This document shows, one piece after another, positions 1 through 9,100 of a stretch of 64,000 bases of DNA. This DNA comes from CADEED01 sp035286365 (GTDB lineage: Bacteria; Pseudomonadota; Gammaproteobacteria; Steroidobacterales; Steroidobacteraceae), in assembly GCA_035286365.1 (NCBI GenBank), contig DATHJZ010000069.1, forward strand, positions 14,729 through 78,728, in the 5' to 3' direction. Position 1 is the stretch's first letter; each line of letters begins with the position of its first letter. Below the pieces are notes generated by a model, which was given only the letters and a program-made list of their open reading frames with translations, ran no database searches and had not been told where the DNA came from. Position numbers and translations under genes: made by a program.

Positions 1-302
1 GCGGACTCGGTCAACCGCACCCACGAGCCCGGCTGGCCATCGAGCGAGCCGCGCACCAGGCGGTAGGTGCGCAACTGCTGCTTGCGCTGGGCCGAGAGCT
101 TCGCGAGCACGCGCTCGTTGTCGATCAGGGTCAGTGAGAAACGCCGGCCATAGGCGTCGAATTGGGCGGAACTTCCGCCCAGGGACAGCGAGACCGGCTC
201 CGCGAACTGGATCTGCTCGGCGTTCGCCGTTTCAGTGGCGGAGACCGCCACCAGCAAGATAATCGCTGCCCACAGCGGAAAACGGATTCCACTTCCTCGC
301 AC
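1..302 (-). CDS. Secreted reprolysin-like metalloprotease, N-terminal part only (runs off left edge)
   Basis: Only the N-terminal ~100 residues lie in the window. On the minus strand the frame opens at a GTG (302-300) behind a GGAGGG ribosome site, with an in-frame TAA just upstream. It begins with a signal peptide (hydrophobic WAAIILLVAV core, cleavage near ATETANA). The mature start carries FDAYGRRFSL and GSWVRLTES, which match the propeptide-like region of the metalloprotease encoded at 377-3949, so this is a tandem paralog transcribed after it (74-bp gap). The zinc site itself is outside the window, so the protease activity is inferred from the paralog. Confidence 0.75.
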   Translation of the reverse strand, partial: MRGSGIRFPLWAAIILLVAVSATETANAEQIQFAEPVSLSLGGSSAQFDAYGRRFSLTLIDNERVLAKLSAQRKQQLRTYRLVRGSLDGQPGSWVRLTES

Positions 303-376
303 CGATGTGCCCCTTCGCCCTCCCAGGCGCTGTTTTTATTCGGCGCGGCATCAGATCGCGCGAACTGGCCGGCACC

Positions 377-3300
377 TTAGCGCGCGTGCACATGCACAGG
401 GCGCCGATGCAACCGGTGGGAATTCGAATCAGTGACGCAAGCCGCAACGTTCAACGGCCGGACATAACGCGGGGTTGAATGCGGGCGTCGGGCGCGCCAC
501 GTGGCCAGCAACCCCAGAAATGCCAGTGCCAGCCATTCAAATCGGCCCCCGCCGCCGCCTCCACCACCGCTGCTCGAGCCGCCCCCGCTGCTGCCCCCAC
601 CGCCGTTCTGCGCGGTGACGCTCAATTCAACGGCGCCGCCATTGTTTCCGGCGGTTGAATCATTGGCGCTCTGCAGCGTCACATTGCTCGTGAACGTCCC
701 GGGCCCGCTCGTGTTGAGCACGATGTCGATCGTCCTGGTTTCCCCGGGCTGAAACGGAAAGACTTCGCAGCGCAGGATCGACGTGCCGGTGCAGATCACG
801 CCGCCACCCGACACCGATTCGACGGTGGTGAACGCCGCCAGTGGAATCTGCACGACGACGCTGCGCGCTGCGAACGCGCCGACGGCGGTCACTGTCACAC
901 GCGGAAAGGTCAGGCGTGTGCCGCTCATGGTCGTCGCGGTTGTCTGCGCCAGCTGCAGGCTCACGTCCGTATATGCGATGGTGGTGTAGGAAATGCTGGC
1001 GGAATTGTTCGCCTGATTTCGATCGACCGACGTTAAGGCGTAAACCGTCGCGGTGCCAATCACGTCGTCGCGCGTGGTGCGGTAAGTGACGGCCACAGGT
1101 ATCGACGCATTTGCGGGGAGATCTCCAAGATCGCAGCGGCCGTTGCCATTGGAATCGATCAGACAAGCAACACCCGCGGCGGTCATCGAGTCGATGTCCG
1201 GCCCGTAGGACGCGACCAGGATCACGCCCGGAACCGCGCGGACTCCCGTGGTGACGGTGAAGCCAACCACATGGTCCTGTCCGGCGACGAGTTGCATCTG
1301 CGTCTCTGACGTCGTAATCCCGACATCGAGGTACGGACCGATGTTCAGGGTTGCCTCGCTCGTATTGTTGCTCGCGTTCAGATCACCGTCGGCGCTGATC
1401 GTGAGTTTCGCCACGTAGTCGCCCGGCGCATTGGAAATGTACGCGTAGGTGATGGAAGCACCGCCGACGTCAGCGAATGCGCCGGTACAGCGCGCGCGCT
1501 GCGCCGTCAGTAATGAACAGGCCCAGTTGTTGGCATTCGTCACGTTCATCGCCGTCAGGCGCACCGGCGCCGGAACCTCGAGCGTGGCGACGACGTTTTG
1601 CGCCGGCTGCAATCCGACCGATTCGATTCCCGCGAATGCGCTGCCCGGCTGTCCTTCGACGGCGGAAGAGAAAAGCGCGCTCGCGACCGCGTCGATCAAC
1701 AGGTTGCTGTAGAGCTGCGTGACCGCTGAATTGCCCCGGATGAGATTTGGATTGAGGTGGTAAATCGACTGGCCCCCGAGAATGGAACCGCCGTTCGCCG
1801 TGGTGTGAAACCGCACGACCACCGTAAGGACAGTGCCTGGCGACAGGTCCCCGAAATGGCAAATTACCGTGGCCGGCGCGTTGACCGCTGGGCACGTGCC
1901 TGCGCTCGGTACCACGGAATCCAGAGTTCCGTTCCACGGCGGCGACACCCAGAACTCGGCATCGACGACCGGAATTCGACCGATCGCCGTGATGGTGAAC
2001 GTGACCTGCTGGATCGTTCCCGGAACGAAGCGCAGCGAGTCCCGCGACGCGGTGATGGGCAGGTCGTTCTCGGATATCACGAGCACGGAATCCGTGGCGT
2101 AGTTATTGCTGCTGTCGCCATCACCCGCAACCTGTACCTGGGCGCTGACCGTCGTGCTGCCACGCGTTTCGCCGTGAACGTGCAGAACTATGCGCGTCGT
2201 CGCGCCCGAGAGGACGTCCGCGAGATCGCAACGAAGTCCGCCGAACGGGCCGTTCTCGGTCGTGTTCGTGCATATGTGTGCGCCGGCGGTCGCGGAGTCG
2301 AATTTGAGTGAGCCCAGAGTCACCCAGATCTGACCACCATGCGCCGCCTGCGACCGCAGAGAAGTCACGTCCAGTGTGACTTCGAACGGGTCAGTCGCAT
2401 AAGCCGACTCAGGCGTCACCGACATCGCAAGCTTGAGATCCACGGCTGAACTGAACCTGACGTTTGTCTGCGCCACCGAGTTCGATCGCAGATGGTCGTT
2501 CGTCGCGCTCACGGATGTCTCGAGAGTGATACTGACGGTCCGCGTGCTCACGAGTTTCAGTTCGACTACCCGATCGGTCGCGGCCGGAATGTCGCCGAGC
2601 GAGCATTCCACGAGATTGTCGGTCACGGCGCAGGCGCCATTCGACAGCACCGCACCCCGGAAGGTTATCTCGCTGGTGGGAAGGTACATCCGAAGCTTTG
2701 CATCGCGCGCCGCGATGTTGCCCAGCGACCGCACGGTCACCGGCAGCGTGAATTCGACATTGGTGTTCGCATCGATCACCGCCGGCGCCGCCACGCTCAG
2801 GTCCGCGTAGATAGGCGCCGAGATGCAAATGCCGCGCGCACGCGCGACCGATTGCAGCATGGAGCTGCGGCTGCATTGGGAGAAGGTCGAGCTGCCATTG
2901 AACGTGGGCCACATCACGTAGCCGTATTCGGTTGCAGCGCATGCGCCACCCGCTGAACCGTCATGCTCGGCGCCAAAGTTGTGGCCGATCTCGTGCGCCA
3001 TGACCAACGCGGAATTCAGGAAGCCGAGCTCGATATCGCTCAGGGAAACGCCTCTGCGTGGATCGCACAGGGAATCCAGATACGCGATGCCGATGGTGTC
3101 GCCATCGAGATCCTTGTTGGTGAACAGGTGCGTGAGGCCGGCCGTGCGCAGTTCGGGACTCTGTTCGCGATACGTCGCGAGTTGCTCGAGCAGGCGGCTT
3201 GCGTCAGTTGCCGTGAAGGGATCGCTGTCGCTCGATACCAGGCGAAACTCGGTCGGCGACAGCAACACGTGTATCTGCTCCGCGAAGATGCCATCCACGA

Positions 3301-3949
3301 TGTTCAGGCTGAATAGCATGGTCTCGCGCGGGGTCGTGCTCGCTTGCTGGAAAGAGGTGTCGGCAACCAGCGCGATTTCGAGCTGGTCAGAGGGCACGAC
3401 AGTCGCGGCGAGTTGAGCGACAAGGGCCTGATACTGCTTGAGGCCTGAGACACCAGATTTTGGCTCGGCGTCGCTGCGGTCCTCGAGCCCGCAGAATGCC
3501 TCGGGCAGGCTGTTCAGGGTGTCCGACAGCCGATACACGACGGTTTGACCCGGCGCGGCATCGATGATCGGCGTGGTCAGGTTTTTCGCGATGCGCGCAA
3601 GGCTCGACACGACGTATAGATCGTGACCATCCCAGATCGCACCTTCGAGGCTCGCACCCATTTGCGTCAGGCGCACCCAGGACCCTGGCGCGCCATCGAG
3701 TTTTCCGCGCATGAGCTCCGTCCCGGCGAGTTGCGTCCGCTGGATCTCGGGCAGAATCGCGAGGAGTCGGTCGTTGGGTTCGAGTTCCAGGGAGAAGCGT
3801 CGGCCGTATGCGTCGAATTCGCTGTGTCCCGAGGTGGCCTTCAGCTGCACCTTTTCGGCAAACTGGATCTGCATCTGCTTTTGTTGCGCGGACGCCGACA
3901 CCGCGCCGAGCGCGAGCACGACCCAGAAGAGCCTTTTCGCAGCACCCAC
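377..3949 (-). CDS. Secreted M12B/reprolysin-like zinc metalloprotease with CARDB/DUF11-type repeats and GlyGly-CTERM
   Basis: About 1190 residues. The chosen start is GTG at 3949 with GGGAG six bases upstream; it gives a clean signal peptide (KRLFWVVLALGAVSASA), unlike a longer upstream ATG. Residues ~20-140 form a propeptide-like region. The catalytic motif HEIGHNFGAEHD (about 319-330) is the HExxHxxGxxHD of reprolysins/adamalysins, with a candidate Met-turn (YGYVMWP, ~346). The rest (about 385-1110) is a string of ~110-130-residue beta domains resembling CARDB/DUF11 surface repeats. Near the C-terminus a Gly run, a hydrophobic helix and an Arg cluster (WRARR) form a GlyGly-CTERM sorting signal, which in known systems is processed by rhombosortase on type II-secreted proteins. 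Oddity: about 28 residues follow the Arg cluster, where these signals usually end. Probable role is extracellular proteolysis; substrate unknown. Confidence 0.88.
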   Translation of the reverse strand: MGAAKRLFWVVLALGAVSASAQQKQMQIQFAEKVQLKATSGHSEFDAYGRRFSLELEPNDRLLAILPEIQRTQLAGTELMRGKLDGAPGSWVRLTQMGASLEGAIWDGHDLYVVSSLARIAKNLTTPIIDAAPGQTVVYRLSDTLNSLPEAFCGLEDRSDAEPKSGVSGLKQYQALVAQLAATVVPSDQLEIALVADTSFQQASTTPRETMLFSLNIVDGIFAEQIHVLLSPTEFRLVSSDSDPFTATDASRLLEQLATYREQSPELRTAGLTHLFTNKDLDGDTIGIAYLDSLCDPRRGVSLSDIELGFLNSALVMAHEIGHNFGAEHDGSAGGACAATEYGYVMWPTFNGSSTFSQCSRSSMLQSVARARGICISAPIYADLSVAAPAVIDANTNVEFTLPVTVRSLGNIAARDAKLRMYLPTSEITFRGAVLSNGACAVTDNLVECSLGDIPAATDRVVELKLVSTRTVSITLETSVSATNDHLRSNSVAQTNVRFSSAVDLKLAMSVTPESAYATDPFEVTLDVTSLRSQAAHGGQIWVTLGSLKFDSATAGAHICTNTTENGPFGGLRCDLADVLSGATTRIVLHVHGETRGSTTVSAQVQVAGDGDSSNNYATDSVLVISENDLPITASRDSLRFVPGTIQQVTFTITAIGRIPVVDAEFWVSPPWNGTLDSVVPSAGTCPAVNAPATVICHFGDLSPGTVLTVVVRFHTTANGGSILGGQSIYHLNPNLIRGNSAVTQLYSNLLIDAVASALFSSAVEGQPGSAFAGIESVGLQPAQNVVATLEVPAPVRLTAMNVTNANNWACSLLTAQRARCTGAFADVGGASITYAYISNAPGDYVAKLTISADGDLNASNNTSEATLNIGPYLDVGITTSETQMQLVAGQDHVVGFTVTTGVRAVPGVILVASYGPDIDSMTAAGVACLIDSNGNGRCDLGDLPANASIPVAVTYRTTRDDVIGTATVYALTSVDRNQANNSASISYTTIAYTDVSLQLAQTTATTMSGTRLTFPRVTVTAVGAFAARSVVVQIPLAAFTTVESVSGGGVICTGTSILRCEVFPFQPGETRTIDIVLNTSGPGTFTSNVTLQSANDSTAGNNGGAVELSVTAQNGGGGSSGGGSSSGGGGGGGGRFEWLALAFLGLLATWRARRPHSTPRYVRPLNVAACVTDSNSHRLHRRPVHVHAR

Positions 3950-4332
3950 CCTGTGCTCCCCCGCCTGAAGGCGGTGTTCTATTAGTTCGATCCGATGATA
4001 CGAGTGTTGGTCCCGCACGGCCACCTGCACTGCGACATAAATGCACACGCGGTTCGATCGGAGATGCGGGCTGGCTTGAAAATTCGGTTTCCGGGGAACC
4101 CTGGAGCGTTCTGCAGTAACTCACCGGCGTGTGACCTTCGTGGATCGACCGGACCCGCGCCCGAAACAGCACCATTGCGACGCCGAACGTGAGCAGTCTG
4201 TGCGCCGGCAAGAGGTAGTTGAGACGGAATTCAGACTTCGGCGCGGTCTCCAGCGGTTCGCGAAGGCGTCATACACCGGGCCTGGCCCAGGCCCGGCTTG
4301 CCCTTCCAACATCCAGTTCAGGGGAAAAAGTC
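3950..4332. other. 383-bp divergent intergenic region with a perfect hairpin
   Basis: Lies between the divergently transcribed metalloprotease and CHRD genes. I see no convincing ORF. At 4276-4296 there is a perfect inverted repeat (10-bp arms CCGGGCCTGG/CCAGGCCCGG around one base), placed ~40 bases before the CHRD start codon and so probably in its 5' untranslated region. No U-run follows, so it is not a standard terminator. Promoters for both genes are expected here, but I could not pick a clear sigma-70 pair. Confidence 0.5.
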
Positions 4333-4905
4333 ATGAGAAGTCGACTGATGAAAGCCGGTCTCGTTGGCGTCGTCGCCGCGATGCTCGGCGCAAGTAGTTT
4401 GATGGCGCATGATCGAGACGATAACGACCGCGGACGCGACCGCGACGGACGTTTCCGGGTGAGCGCCGAGCTCATCGGCTACCAGGAAGTCCCGGCCCTT
4501 TCGACCACGGCCCACGGCCGCTTCAGCGCGGTGGTCGACGCCAAGGCCAATACGATCACCTGGCGGTTGAGTTACGACGCACTGGAAGGCACGGTCGCGC
4601 AATCGCACGTGCACTTCGGCCAGATGAGCGTGAACGGCGGCATCAGCTTCTTTCTGTGCAGCAACCTGGGAAATGGCCCGCCCGGCACTCAAGCCTGCCC
4701 GCCGGGACCTGCCGAGTTGACCGGTGTCATCACGCCGGACCTGGTGGTTGGACCCGGACCCACGGGCACTCCGCCCGCCGGTGGCCAGGGTATCGAGGCT
4801 GGTGCATTCGCCGAAATCGCGGCCGCCATCAAAGACGGTGTGGCGTACGCGAACGTGCACTCGAGCAAATGGCCGGGCGGAGAAATACGCGGTCAGTTGC
4901 ATTAA
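4333..4905 (+). CDS. Secreted CHRD-domain protein
   Basis: 190 residues. The ATG at 4333 follows a GGGGAAAAAG stretch. A signal peptide (MKAGLVGVVAAMLGASSLMA) ends near AHDRD, then comes a short Asp/Arg-rich linker. From residue ~43 the protein matches the CHRD (chordin-like) domain: GYQEVPALSTTAHGRF, a beta strand with TITWRLSYDAL, the conserved SHVHFG, and the closing YANVHSSKWPGGEIRGQL. Two cysteines in CSNLGNGPPGTQAC could form a disulfide. CHRD proteins are common secreted proteins of Proteobacteria without a settled function. The gene is monocistronic by position. Confidence 0.88.
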   Translation: MRSRLMKAGLVGVVAAMLGASSLMAHDRDDNDRGRDRDGRFRVSAELIGYQEVPALSTTAHGRFSAVVDAKANTITWRLSYDALEGTVAQSHVHFGQMSVNGGISFFLCSNLGNGPPGTQACPPGPAELTGVITPDLVVGPGPTGTPPAGGQGIEAGAFAEIAAAIKDGVAYANVHSSKWPGGEIRGQLH

Positions 4906-5126
4906 TAGAAGAGTCGAATGGCTTTGGCCCGTGCCCCGGAAGGGGGCGGGCCGGAGTCTCGGCGGCAATTTCGATTCGAACCAGTCGCGTAGCGCGAATC
5001 TTTCCTGTACCGTCGCCAGCGGCTTGCTAATACCTCGTCGACTCGACCCCGTACTCACGGAGTCGCCTCTCAAAGTATTCCGCGATCCAGCAGACAGGGC
5101 TCGATCTGTCACCGTGTCAATTTTCT

Positions 5127-5441
5127 GTGAGTTTTTCTGTGACTAAACTTTACGTTGGTAATCTTCCTTTCTCCGCCACTGAAGATCAGGTGCGCGCCCT
5201 CTTCGCAACCCATGGCACCGTCGACAAGGTGTCCCTCGTGAACGATCGCGAGACCGGCCGGCCGCGTGGCTTCGGTTTCGTCGAAATGCCGAACGCCGAT
5301 GCCACCCGCGCCATGCAGGCGCTCGATGGCAAGGATTTCGGCGGTCGTCCGCTCAAGGTCAATGAGGCGCAGGAGCGCGAGCGCGGTGCTCCGCGTGGCA
5401 ACTTCGGTGGTGGTGGTGGCGGCGGCCGCGGCCGCTTCTAA
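5127..5441 (+). CDS. RRM-type RNA-binding protein (cold-inducible Rbp family)
   Basis: Up to 104 residues: one RRM domain and a short Gly-rich tail. RNP2 is KLYVGNLPF and RNP1 is RGFGFVEM; the tail is FGGGGGGGRGRF, as in the Rbp proteins of cyanobacteria and proteobacteria that bind single-stranded RNA and are often cold-induced. There is no ATG. The start is GTG at 5127 (reads VSFSVTKLYVG) or the in-frame GTG at 5139, which would give the family-like start (M)TKLYVGNLPF; no strong ribosome site separates the two. A strong terminator follows at 5463-5490. The ~220 bases upstream hold no gene and may include a long 5' leader. Confidence 0.93.
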   Translation: MSFSVTKLYVGNLPFSATEDQVRALFATHGTVDKVSLVNDRETGRPRGFGFVEMPNADATRAMQALDGKDFGGRPLKVNEAQERERGAPRGNFGGGGGGGRGRF

Positions 5442-5462
5442 ACATCGAAGCAATCGAATTGA

Positions 5463-5490
5463 GCGGCGCCTTCGGGCGCCGCTTTTTTTT
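5463..5490 (+). terminator. Rho-independent terminator of the RRM gene
   Basis: A perfect 8-bp stem GCGGCGCC/GGCGCCGC closed by a TTCG tetraloop (5463-5482) is followed by eight T. It sits 22 bases after the stop codon of the RRM gene. Confidence 0.95.
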
Positions 5491-5493
5491 GTG

Positions 5494-5519
5494 AGTGGTG
5501 CCGGGAAGGGGTTTCCGGC
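5494..5519. repeat. Copy 1 of a dispersed 26-bp repeat
   Basis: The 26-base word that starts AGTGGTGCCGGG and ends GGTTTCCGGC occurs here and again, identical, at 56751-56776; its 22-base core occurs inverted at 56818-56839. In this place it lies between the RRM terminator and the 3' end of the convergent SCO1 gene. Confidence 0.85.
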
Positions 5520-5522
5520 AAC

Positions 5523-6119
5523 TCACTCCGCCAGCAACGCCTTCGCGATTCCGACGCTGGCCTCGGCAGAAGCATCGTAAAGCTCGGCGCGCAGCCGCCC
5601 CTGTTTGTCGAGCGCGTAGACGCGCGTCGAATGCTGCACGATGTACCCGCCGTCCTTCGGCGGATCCTTGAAAAACGGCGCGGACAGGCTCAGCGCGAGC
5701 TTGCGAACCTCCTCGGGGGGCGCGGTCAGCCCCGTGAAATCCTTTGAGAACGTCTGCAGATATTCCTTGATCACGGGCGGCGTATCGCGCTCGCCATCGA
5801 CGCTGATGAACACCACGCGCAGGCCGGCGAGTTCCTTCGCACGCGACGCCTTGATCAGCGCAAGTTTCCGCAGTGTCGTCGGGCACGCATCCGGGCAGTG
5901 GGTGAAGCCGAAGAATACGAAGGTCGGCGCACCGGCGAGGTCGCTGACGCGCTGCCGCACCCCGTTCTGATCGGTGAGCGACACGTCTTCCAGGCTGCGC
6001 GGCGCGCTCAACGTCATCACGCGCTCGAACTGCGGCAGTTGCTTGGGCGCGGCGACGGCCGCCGTGCCCGGGAACGCGCCAGCGAGCGTACAAACCAGCA
6101 GTACGCCACGCATCGTCAT
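5523..6119 (-). CDS. SCO1/SenC/PrrC-family copper chaperone
   Basis: 198 residues with a signal peptide (MRGVLLVCTLAGAFPGTAAVAA). The thioredoxin-like fold carries the copper-binding FTHCPDACP (CxxxC) and the distal His of VQHSTRVY that completes the CCH copper site of Sco proteins. Sco proteins deliver copper to periplasmic cuproenzymes, classically the CuA site of cytochrome oxidase. Here no cytochrome oxidase gene is near. The start codon overlaps the stop of the upstream copper-radical-oxidase gene by ATGA (6116-6119), so the two are translationally coupled. The context suggests it loads copper into that protein (inference). Confidence 0.93.
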   Translation of the reverse strand: MTMRGVLLVCTLAGAFPGTAAVAAPKQLPQFERVMTLSAPRSLEDVSLTDQNGVRQRVSDLAGAPTFVFFGFTHCPDACPTTLRKLALIKASRAKELAGLRVVFISVDGERDTPPVIKEYLQTFSKDFTGLTAPPEEVRKLALSLSAPFFKDPPKDGGYIVQHSTRVYALDKQGRLRAELYDASAEASVGIAKALLAE

Positions 6120-9100
6120 TGCGACCGGATCGTCACGAGCGCCGAGCGCGCGCTCACGTTGCCCGCCGCGTCATAGGCGAGCACGTTGTAGGTGTAGTTC
6201 TTCCCGGCGACTGCGCTCGTGTCTCGCCACTCGCGCGAGCTGGTGCGCGCGATCTCCGAGCCCGATCCGCCACTCGTGCTGCGCCGGATGATGTAGCCCG
6301 CGACTGCCACGTTGTCCGTCGCGGCCGTCCATGTCAGGCGCGGCTTGCGGGAGGACAGCGCGACGCTGAGCACCACCGGCGTCGGCGCCTGCGACGCCGT
6401 CACGGATTTGAATGCGGACAGCGGGCTCAGATTTCCCGCCGCATCGAAGGCTTTCACGGAGTATGTGTATTTCACCTTCTCCTGGAACGCGGCATCGACC
6501 CACTGACGCACGCCGGCGGTGGTCCGGCCGACCTCCGAGCCCTGCGTGCCGTTCGTCGAGCGATAGAGGATGTACCCCGCGACACCCACGTTGTCCGTCG
6601 ATGCGCTCCACGTGAGCGCCGGGCGGCCGCTCGCGGCCGACGCAGAGAAGTTGCCCGGCTTCGTGGGAGGCGCCGTATCGCGCACGGTGAGCTTCCAGGT
6701 GAACGCTTGCGATGCGCTGGCGAGCGCGTCGCGCACGGTCACCGTCACGTTGTAGTTGCCCGCGACACCCGGCGTGCCCGTGATGCGACCGGTCGAACTA
6801 CCGATCGTGAGACCGCCCGGCAATCCCGTGGCGCTGAAGATCAATGCGTCACCGTCCGCATCACTCGCGGTGAGCGCGAGGCTGACGGCCGTGCCGGTGA
6901 ATCCGGTCTGGTTGCCAGGATTTGCCAACAGCGGCATCTTGTTAGGCACGGGTGCGGCGACTTCCTGCGCACCGATCTGTTCGACATAGGCCACGAGATT
7001 GCCGAGATCCGCAGCGTTCAGGCTCATGCCGGAATGCGCCAGCACCGCGGCTGCGATGCTTGGCGCCGAGCCATCGTGCAGATACGGCGCCGTTGCCCAG
7101 ACGTCGCGCAGCGTCGGCACATCGATGCCAGTCAGCGGGCCGCCGAGGCGCTTGCCGCTGGCGGGCTTGATCGTGCCGACATTGCGCAGATTCGCCGCCG
7201 CACTATCGGTGAAATTCACGCCGCCGTGGCAACTGGCGCAATTTTTCGCGCGGAACACTTCGCGACCCGCAACCGCCGCGGCGGTGAGCGAACCATTCGC
7301 ATTACGATGCGGGCTTGCGGCGAAGGTAGATAGTGAAGCGACATACGCGGCGAGCGCGTCGAGATCCGCGCTCACGCCGGCCTTCGCATCGCCGAGTGTC
7401 GACGCACGCGTGCCGGTGTTGAACTGGGCATCGCTCATGAGGCCGGTGCCACCCGCCAGCGTGCGAATCTGTCCTTCGAAGTCCTGGACTTCGTCGAAGT
7501 TGCCCGACCAGTGCAGGAAGCCGTGCGCGACCGACCGGCCGCGCAGGTTCACCGTGTTGCGCAGGCCTTCGCCCATGCCGGTGAGATCCCAGGTGCGGCC
7601 GTCGTCGCCGCCGTCGTTATGGCACGACGCGCAGCTCATGTACGCATCGCGCGCCAGGCGCGTGTCGCGCGCGTCGTAGAAGAATTGTTTGCCCTTCAGG
7701 ACCTGCGCGCTCAACGCTTCCGTTGATACCGCCGACAAGGTCGCGACCGGCACCACGTTCGATTCGCCGAGCTCAAGGAGGCGCGACAGATCGAACACAC
7801 CGACGGTGCGATCCATGAAGTTGTTCACGTACAGGCGCTTGCCATCGTTCGAGATGGCGAGACCCTGCGGCGCGCGTCCGACGCCGAAACGGAACACTTC
7901 GTACCGGCCCTGCACGTCGACCAGCGCCACTTCACGGCTGGTTTCGAGCGCGACGAACAGATAGTTGCCGAAAGGATCGAAGGCCGCGGCGCTCGCGACG
8001 CTGGCGTTATCGAGGTCGACCCGTGCGTTGAGGTCTTCCGCGCCGCTGCCGAGATCGATACGCGACGAGATGGCACGCACCGTATTCTGGAAATTGAGGT
8101 TCGAGCCGTTACGCAGGCTGCCACGCAGCACGTTGTCCTGCTTCGACGGCACCCAGGCATCCAACCCATCCGGCGACAATGCGACGGCGCCCAGGTAGTT
8201 CGGCACGCCGCTGCCCTGGATCTCGAAATCGGGCTCGTCGCTGTGCGCGAGCGTGATGGTCTTCGTCAACGACATGCTGGCCGCGGACACCACCACCACT
8301 TCTGCACCGGCGGTTCCCGGCTGCACGGCGGCCGTGCTTTCACCCGGCAGCGGCGGCGTGACGAAGCGCGCGACGTACACGATCGTACCGTCCGAGCTCA
8401 CCGAGACATGCCGCGGGCTCTTGCCGACGGCGAGTGTTGCGACGATTGCACCAGTCGTTGCGTCGAGCTTGAGCAACTGCCCTTTCGCTTCGAGCACGAC
8501 GAACGCGAATCCGCCGGTCGGCGCAAACGCGATGCCGAAAGGCTGCGAGGCATACGGCAGCGGCAGCGTCTGCGTGACGCTCATGGCCGCAGGATCAATG
8601 ACACTGATCGTCGCCGCGTGTTTGTTGGTGACCCAGACCGACCCGTTCGGCGCCACGGCCAGCGTGCGCGGCCCCGCGCCCACGGCGATTTCGCCGAGTT
8701 TGGCGTTGTTAGCCGCGCTGAACGCCGAGACGGAGTTGTTGTCCTGGTTGGCGACCCAGACGCGTCCCCCAGAATTTCCATCGAACACGATGTTGCTCGA
8801 GTTGGACGCGCGATTCGCCGTCAGCGGCCCATGGATGACCTGCGTGACCGTCTGCGACTGCGCCGGATTGCCATCGGAGGTCGCTGTCACGGTGACGTAG
8901 TAGATGCCGGGGCGCGCGAAGGTGTGCGTGACGGCGGCCGAACTCGCGTACGGCGTCGCGGGCGTGCCGTCATCGAAGAACCAGCTGAACTGCGCGTTCG
9001 CGCCGTTGCGCACGGTGGCCGTGTAGCTCACCGACTCTCCGGTGATCCTGGGTGTCGTCGGCGCGAGCGGATCGAGCTCGAATGGCGGCCGGGAGGTGAT

